From positions 3,596,001-3,660,000 of the forward strand of contig NZ_CP107935.1 of the NCBI RefSeq assembly GCF_036038375.1: 64,000 nt of DNA, written 5' to 3'. Below, in pieces: positions 59,453 to 64,000 of this stretch. Source of the DNA: Streptomyces sp. NBC_00414. Lineage in GTDB: Bacteria > Actinomycetota > Actinomycetes > Streptomycetales > Streptomycetaceae. The first letter of the stretch is position 1. Each line of letters opens with the position of its first letter. The position numbers were made by a program, and so were the translations under genes. Below the pieces are notes generated by a model. The model saw only the letters and a list, made by a program, of their open reading frames with translations. It made no database searches and was not told where the DNA came from.

Positions 59453-60190
59453 ATGGAGCAGACACACACCTCGCACAACGGCACGGCGGCCACGCCGGGC
59501 GCTCAGCGCCGGGTGCTGGTGGTCGAGGACGATCCCACGATCGTCGACGCCATCGCCGCCCGGCTTCGCGCCGAGGGGTTCCTCGTGCAAACAGCGGGTG
59601 ACGGGCCGGCCGCCGTGGACACGGCCGAGGCATGGCAGCCCGACCTGCTGATTCTCGACATCATGCTGCCGGGTTTCGACGGCCTGGAGGTCTGCCGCCG
59701 GGTCCAGGCGGCCCGTCCGGTACCGGTGATGATGCTCACCGCCCGCGACGACGAGACGGACATGCTGGTCGGGCTCGGCGTGGGCGCCGACGACTACATG
59801 ACGAAGCCGTTCTCGATGCGTGAGCTGGCCGCGCGCGTGCACGTTCTGTTGCGCCGGATGGAGCGGGCCGCGCTGGCCGCGTCCACACCGCGCTCCGGCA
59901 TCCTGCGCCTCGGCGAGCTGGAGATCGACCACGCCCAGCGCCGGGTGCGGGTGCGCGCCGACGACGTACACCTGACGCCCACCGAGTTCGACCTGCTGGT
60001 CTGCCTGGCGAACACGCCCCGGGCGGTCCTCTCGCGCGAGCAGCTGCTGGCCGAGGTCTGGGACTGGGCGGACGCCTCCGGCACCCGGACCGTGGACAGC
60101 CACATCAAGGCGCTGCGCCGGAAGATCGGCGCCGAACGGATCCGTACGGTGCACGGCGTGGGCTACGCGCTGGAGACCCCGACACCCTAG
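59453..60190 (+). CDS. OmpR-family response regulator
   Basis: 245 aa. The receiver domain has VLVVEDDPTIVDAIAARLRA (acidic pair), phospho-acceptor Asp in LLILDIMLPGFDGLEV, Thr in MMLTARDDETDML and Lys in DDYMTKPFSMRELAARV. The C-terminal winged helix is LTPTEFDLLVCLANTPRAVL, VDSHIKALRRKIG and RIRTVHGVGYALETP. It is followed 29 bases later by its kinase gene. Classical two-component pair. Confidence 0.96.
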   Translation: MEQTHTSHNGTAATPGAQRRVLVVEDDPTIVDAIAARLRAEGFLVQTAGDGPAAVDTAEAWQPDLLILDIMLPGFDGLEVCRRVQAARPVPVMMLTARDDETDMLVGLGVGADDYMTKPFSMRELAARVHVLLRRMERAALAASTPRSGILRLGELEIDHAQRRVRVRADDVHLTPTEFDLLVCLANTPRAVLSREQLLAEVWDWADASGTRTVDSHIKALRRKIGAERIRTVHGVGYALETPTP

Positions 60191-60219
60191 AGTCGGGCAC
60201 CCTGATCGAGGGGGCGGAT

Positions 60220-61638
60220 GTGATGAGGGGTCTCGGCGTACCACGCAGGCGCGTCAAGGCGGGCACGGGGCCGGTCTCCGGCGCGGGCTCCGATATGGAT
60301 TCCGGCCCGGCCGCCGGTGCGGGTCCCGGTTCCGGCACGGCGTCCGGTGCTGCTTCCGGTACCGATTCCGACGCTGCTCACGGAACCGTTTCCGGTTCCG
60401 GAGCCGTTTCGGATGCGGCTGCGGCTGCGGGTGCGCCTCCGGTCGCCGGTCGTACGTCCGGCACGCTGTCCGGTACGACCTCGGGCACGACGTCCAGCGG
60501 CTCGGGTCCGAGCTCAAGCTTCGGCTCGGGTTCCGTTTCCGGTTCGGGCTCCGGCTCGGGTTCCTGGGGCGATGTGCGCCCCTTCTCCATCAAGACGAAG
60601 CTCGGCACGCTCGTCGTCGTAGCGGTCTTCATCACCACCGGTCTGCTGATGATCGCGGTGCGCACCGAGACGGAGCTGCGCTTCATCACGGTCTTCTCGA
60701 TGATCGCGACCCTGCTGATCACCCAGTTCGTGGCGCACTCGATCACCGCTCCGCTGGACGAGATGAACACCGTGGCGCGGGGCATCTCGCACGGCGACTA
60801 CACCCGCCGGGTCAGGGGCGCCGACCGCCGCGACGAACTGGGCGACCTGGCCCAGACGATCAACCGCATGGCCGACGACCTGGAAGCCCAGGAACGGCAG
60901 CGCAAGGAGCTCGTGGCGAATGTCTCGCACGAGCTGCGCACCCCCATCGCGGGCCTGCGGGCGGTCCTGGAGAACGTGGTGGACGGTGTCTCCGCCGCCG
61001 ATCCCGAGACGATGCGCACGGCCCTGAAGCAGACGGAGCGGCTCGGGCGGCTGGTGGAGACGCTTCTCGACCTCTCCCGCCTGGACAACGGCGTCGTACC
61101 GCTGCGCAAGCGCCGCTTCGAGGTGTGGCCGTACCTGTCCGGGGTGCTGAAGGAGGCCAACATGGTGGCCTCCGCGCGCGCGGGCATCGCGTCGGGCTCC
61201 GGCAGCCACACGCGTACGGACGTCCATCTGCACCTCGACGTGTCACCCCCCGAGCTGACCGCGCACGCGGACCCGGAGCGGATCCACCAGGTCGTCGCCA
61301 ACCTCATCGACAACGCGGTCAAGCACAGCCCGCCGCACGGCCGCGTCACGGTGAAGGCCCGGCGCGGCGACGGTCCCGAGTCCCTGGACCTGGAGATCCT
61401 GGACGAGGGCCCCGGCATCCCGCGCTCGGAGTGGCACCGCGTCTTCGAGCGGTTCAACCGCGGCGGGGTCGTCGCGCCGCACGGCCCGGGCAGCGACGGC
61501 GGTACGGGTCTGGGGCTGGCGATCGCCCGCTGGGCGGTGGATCTGCACGGTGGCCGGATCGGCGTGGCCGAATCCCAGCGCGGCTGCCGGATCCAGGTCA
61601 CTCTTCCGGGAGTGCCCTCGTTGGACAGGTTGACGTAG
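60220..61638 (+). CDS. Sensor histidine kinase with Gly/Ser-rich N-terminal extension
   Basis: 472 aa. Residues about 15-118 are a low-complexity Gly/Ser/Ala stretch (SGAASGTDSDAAHGTVSGSG and similar) that is unusual for this family. Two membrane helices (LGTLVVVAVFITTGLLMIA and a second after TELRFITVF) lead to HAMP (VARGISHGDYTRRVRG), the His-box VANVSHELRTPIAGLRAVLE, N box LIDNAVKHSPPHGRV, LDEGPGIPRSEW and GGTGLGLAIARWAVDLHGG. All kinase motifs are intact. It pairs with the response regulator just upstream. A downstream ATG or GTG after the Gly/Ser stretch would remove it, but I see no ribosome site there. Confidence 0.93.
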   Translation: MMRGLGVPRRRVKAGTGPVSGAGSDMDSGPAAGAGPGSGTASGAASGTDSDAAHGTVSGSGAVSDAAAAAGAPPVAGRTSGTLSGTTSGTTSSGSGPSSSFGSGSVSGSGSGSGSWGDVRPFSIKTKLGTLVVVAVFITTGLLMIAVRTETELRFITVFSMIATLLITQFVAHSITAPLDEMNTVARGISHGDYTRRVRGADRRDELGDLAQTINRMADDLEAQERQRKELVANVSHELRTPIAGLRAVLENVVDGVSAADPETMRTALKQTERLGRLVETLLDLSRLDNGVVPLRKRRFEVWPYLSGVLKEANMVASARAGIASGSGSHTRTDVHLHLDVSPPELTAHADPERIHQVVANLIDNAVKHSPPHGRVTVKARRGDGPESLDLEILDEGPGIPRSEWHRVFERFNRGGVVAPHGPGSDGGTGLGLAIARWAVDLHGGRIGVAESQRGCRIQVTLPGVPSLDRLT

Positions 61639-61923
61639 GGTTCGAAGCGAGAGCCCAAGATCCACGTGATGGTGCAGCAGGACACGTGTCATCGTGCGTT
61701 CCTGGCACGGGGGTTCGGCCTTTCGAGGTCGCAGCCCCGGGTCGGCGCGTTCGTTTTACATCGGAACCTCGCTTGTTTCCCGCCATTTCCAACGCCGAAA
61801 CACGCTTTTCGATGTGACTTACGCGACGATGACCAGGCCCGGCCTGACCTAGCCGGTCCAGGGGGCGTAGCCTTTATTCCCGCTGTCCATCACCTTGTGA
61901 AGCGGAAGAGGGCGGTTGCCGCC

Positions 61924-64000
61924 GTGTCGCCACAGTCCCCCAGTAACTCATCGAGCGTCTCGACCGAGGACCAGCCCGGGAAGAACCCCGCGGCTGCTTT
62001 CGGGCCCAACGAGTGGCTCGTCGACGAGATCTATCAGCAGTACCTCCAGGACCCGAATTCGGTAGACCGAGCCTGGTGGGACTTCTTCGCCGACTACAAG
62101 CCCGGCGGCGTGGCCGCCTCGGCTCCGGCGGGTACCGCGGCCGCGGGGGCCGCGGGAACCACCGCCCCACAGGCGGCGGCGAAGGCAGCTCCGGCCGCCC
62201 CCGCCGCGCCGCCGGCCCAGGCCGCTCCGGCCCAGGCCCCCGCGCAGGCTCAGGCCGCACCGGCCGCCGCGAAGCCAGCGGCTGCCGCACCGGCCAAGGC
62301 GGCGGCTCCGGCCGCCGCACCGGCGAAGCCCGCCGCGGCCAAGCCGGCCGCCGCGAAGGCGCCCGCGTCGGAGGCCACCGCGTCCCCGGGCGGGCCGGAG
62401 TACGTGACGCTGCGCGGCCCGAGCGCCGCGGTCGCGAAGAACATGAACGCCTCCGTCGAGGTCCCCACGGCCACGTCCGTGCGTGCGGTCCCGGTGAAGC
62501 TGCTCTTCGACAACCGCATCGTCATCAACAACCACCTGAAGCGTGCCCGGGGCGGGAAGATCTCCTTCACCCACCTCATCGGCTACGCGATGGTGCAGGC
62601 CATCAAGGCCATGCCGTCGATGAACTACTCCTTCACGGAGAAGGACGGCAAGCCGACGCTGGTCAAGCCGGAGCACGTCAACTTCGGCCTCGCCATCGAC
62701 CTGGTGAAGCCCAACGGCGACCGCCAGCTGGTCGTCGCGGGCATCAAGAAGGCCGAGACGCTGAACTTCTTCGAGTTCTGGCAGGCCTACGAGGACATCG
62801 TCCGCCGGGCCCGTGACGGCAAGCTGACGATGGACGACTTCACCGGTGTCACGGTCTCGCTGACCAACCCCGGTGGCCTCGGCACCGTCCACTCGGTCCC
62901 GCGTCTGATGCCCGGGCAGTCGGTCATCATGGGCGTCGGTTCGATGGACTACCCGGCGGAGTTCCAGGGCACGTCCCAGGACACCCTGAACAAGCTCGGC
63001 ATCGCGAAGGTCATGACGCTCACGTCGACCTACGACCACCGGGTCATCCAGGGCGCCGCGTCCGGCGAGTTCCTGCGCGTCGTCGCGAACTACCTCCTCG
63101 GCGAGCAGGGCTTCTACGACGAGATCTTCGAGGCCCTGCGCATTCCGTACGAGCCGGTCCGCTGGCTCAAGGACATCGACGCCTCGCACGACGACGACGT
63201 CACGAAGGCCGCCCGCGTCTTCGAGCTGATCCACTCCTACCGGGTCCGCGGCCACGTCATGGCCGACACCGACCCGCTGGAGTACCGCCAGCGCAAGCAC
63301 CCCGACCTGGACATCACCGAGCACGGGCTCACCCTGTGGGACCTGGAGCGCGAGTTCGCGGTCGGCGGTTTCGCGGGCAAGTCCCTGATGAAGCTGCGCG
63401 ACATCCTCGGTGTGCTGCGCGACTCGTACTGCCGCACCACGGGCGTCGAGTTCATGCACATCCAGGACCCGAAGCAGCGCCGGTGGATCCAGGACCGCAT
63501 CGAGCGCCCGCACTCCAAGCCGGAGCGCGAGGAGCAGCTGCGGATCCTGCGCCGGCTGAACGCGGCGGAAGCCTTCGAGACCTTCCTGCAGACGAAGTAC
63601 GTCGGCCAGAAGCGCTTCTCCCTGGAGGGCGGCGAGTCCGTCATCCCGCTGCTCGACGCGGTGCTCGACTCCGCCGCCGAGTCGCGTCTCGACGAGGTCG
63701 TCATCGGCATGGCCCACCGCGGCCGCCTGAACGTCCTCGCGAACATCGTCGGCAAGTCGTACGCGCAGATCTTCCGGGAGTTCGAGGGCAACCTCGACCC
63801 GAAGTCGATGCACGGCTCCGGCGACGTCAAGTACCACCTGGGCGCCGAAGGTGTCTTCACGGGCCTGGACGGCGAGCAGATCAAGGTCTCGCTGGCCGCC
63901 AACCCCTCGCACCTCGAGGCGGTCGACCCGATCCTCGAGGGCGTCGCCCGCGCCAAGCAGGACATCATCAACAAGGGCGGCACGGACTTCACCGTCCTGC
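61924..64000 (+). CDS. kgd: Multifunctional 2-oxoglutarate dehydrogenase Kgd (E1/E2 fusion), 3' end outside window
   Basis: The first 692 codons from GTG 61924 (MSPQSPS by known family starts). Residues 30-50 are the conserved NEWLVDEIYQQYLQDPNSVD, then an Ala/Pro-rich linker of about 100 residues, the E2 acyltransferase domain with TYDHRVIQGA (DHR active-site box), and from about 420 the E1 thiamine-diphosphate domain (HSYRVRGHVMADTDPLEYRQ; VVIGMAHRGRLNVLANI). This actinobacterial fusion replaces the separate E1 and E2 of 2-oxoglutarate dehydrogenase in the TCA cycle. In 61639-61923 I see the leader and no other gene. Confidence 0.97.
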   Translation, partial: MSPQSPSNSSSVSTEDQPGKNPAAAFGPNEWLVDEIYQQYLQDPNSVDRAWWDFFADYKPGGVAASAPAGTAAAGAAGTTAPQAAAKAAPAAPAAPPAQAAPAQAPAQAQAAPAAAKPAAAAPAKAAAPAAAPAKPAAAKPAAAKAPASEATASPGGPEYVTLRGPSAAVAKNMNASVEVPTATSVRAVPVKLLFDNRIVINNHLKRARGGKISFTHLIGYAMVQAIKAMPSMNYSFTEKDGKPTLVKPEHVNFGLAIDLVKPNGDRQLVVAGIKKAETLNFFEFWQAYEDIVRRARDGKLTMDDFTGVTVSLTNPGGLGTVHSVPRLMPGQSVIMGVGSMDYPAEFQGTSQDTLNKLGIAKVMTLTSTYDHRVIQGAASGEFLRVVANYLLGEQGFYDEIFEALRIPYEPVRWLKDIDASHDDDVTKAARVFELIHSYRVRGHVMADTDPLEYRQRKHPDLDITEHGLTLWDLEREFAVGGFAGKSLMKLRDILGVLRDSYCRTTGVEFMHIQDPKQRRWIQDRIERPHSKPEREEQLRILRRLNAAEAFETFLQTKYVGQKRFSLEGGESVIPLLDAVLDSAAESRLDEVVIGMAHRGRLNVLANIVGKSYAQIFREFEGNLDPKSMHGSGDVKYHLGAEGVFTGLDGEQIKVSLAANPSHLEAVDPILEGVARAKQDIINKGGTDFTVL

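Overview
The window is high-GC actinomycete DNA and almost certainly from a Streptomyces chromosome. The evidence is strong third-position GC bias, GTG and TTG starts, two conservon operons (sensor kinase / roadblock / DUF742 / GTPase), Ku with a LigD-type polymerase, an FtsW-PBP pair, and an actinobacterial-type fused 2-oxoglutarate dehydrogenase (Kgd) at the right edge. From memory, the order Ku/LigD ... FtsW-PBP ... lon ... response regulator/kinase ... kgd resembles the SCO5281-SCO5309 neighbourhood of S. coelicolor. I could not run a comparison.

Left part (1 to about 10,350) is a genomic island. It ends at the 3' part of a tRNA-Arg(CCG) gene (10302-10347) whose 5' half is absent, which is the usual scar (att site) of an element integrated in a tRNA gene. 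The integrase and the intact tRNA would lie left of the window. The island starts with four tightly packed, AT-richer genes: a TIR-domain (CAP12/Pycsar-effector type) protein, a HAD hydrolase, a methyltransferase-like protein and a MurA/EPSP-synthase-family enolpyruvyl transferase whose catalytic loop Cys is Asp. Then come a decayed IS481-type transposase and a frameshifted IS3 element, a minus-strand trio of small proteins, a perfect 19-bp inverted repeat, an XRE-TPR regulator and an APH-type phosphotransferase.

Right of the tRNA scar (10.35-20.8 kb) are small membrane proteins, a DUF4142 protein, a MarR regulator, and a sugar-utilisation operon: MFS transporter, two GH35 beta-galactosidases and a LacI regulator, with a LacI-type palindrome before the transporter. 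At 20.9-28 kb are a CYP154-like P450 and a convergent conservon operon (kinase, roadblock, DUF742, GTPase) ending in a CYP157-like P450 that lacks the ExxR motif, then an AraC regulator. At 28.7-30.7 kb are divergent ku and ligD-polymerase genes for non-homologous end joining. At 30.8-34.5 kb are a NERD protein, a small phosphatase, a lipoprotein and an orphan sensor kinase. At 34.9-38.2 kb are a secreted SH3-like protein and the FtsW/transpeptidase pair. At 38.8-45.2 kb are two divergent di-iron proteins with a TetR regulator, an NlpC/P60 hydrolase and septum-formation-type membrane proteins.

At 45.4-51.3 kb is a second conservon operon whose last gene encodes a styrene-monooxygenase-like flavoprotein, where the first conservon has a P450. 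At 51.6-61.6 kb are a PP2C-like phosphatase, a MarR regulator, a GH25 lysozyme, Lon protease, a GNAT protein, a rhomboid-like membrane protein, a spermidine-synthase-like protein and an OmpR-type two-component pair. The window ends inside kgd.

A dispersed intergenic repeat with the core TTCCCCGCGCCCCT recurs throughout the core part. It sits mostly between convergent genes, forms perfect long hairpins where copies face each other, and is amplified into 35-bp and 75-bp tandem arrays near 28.1-28.7 and 34.56-34.75 kb.
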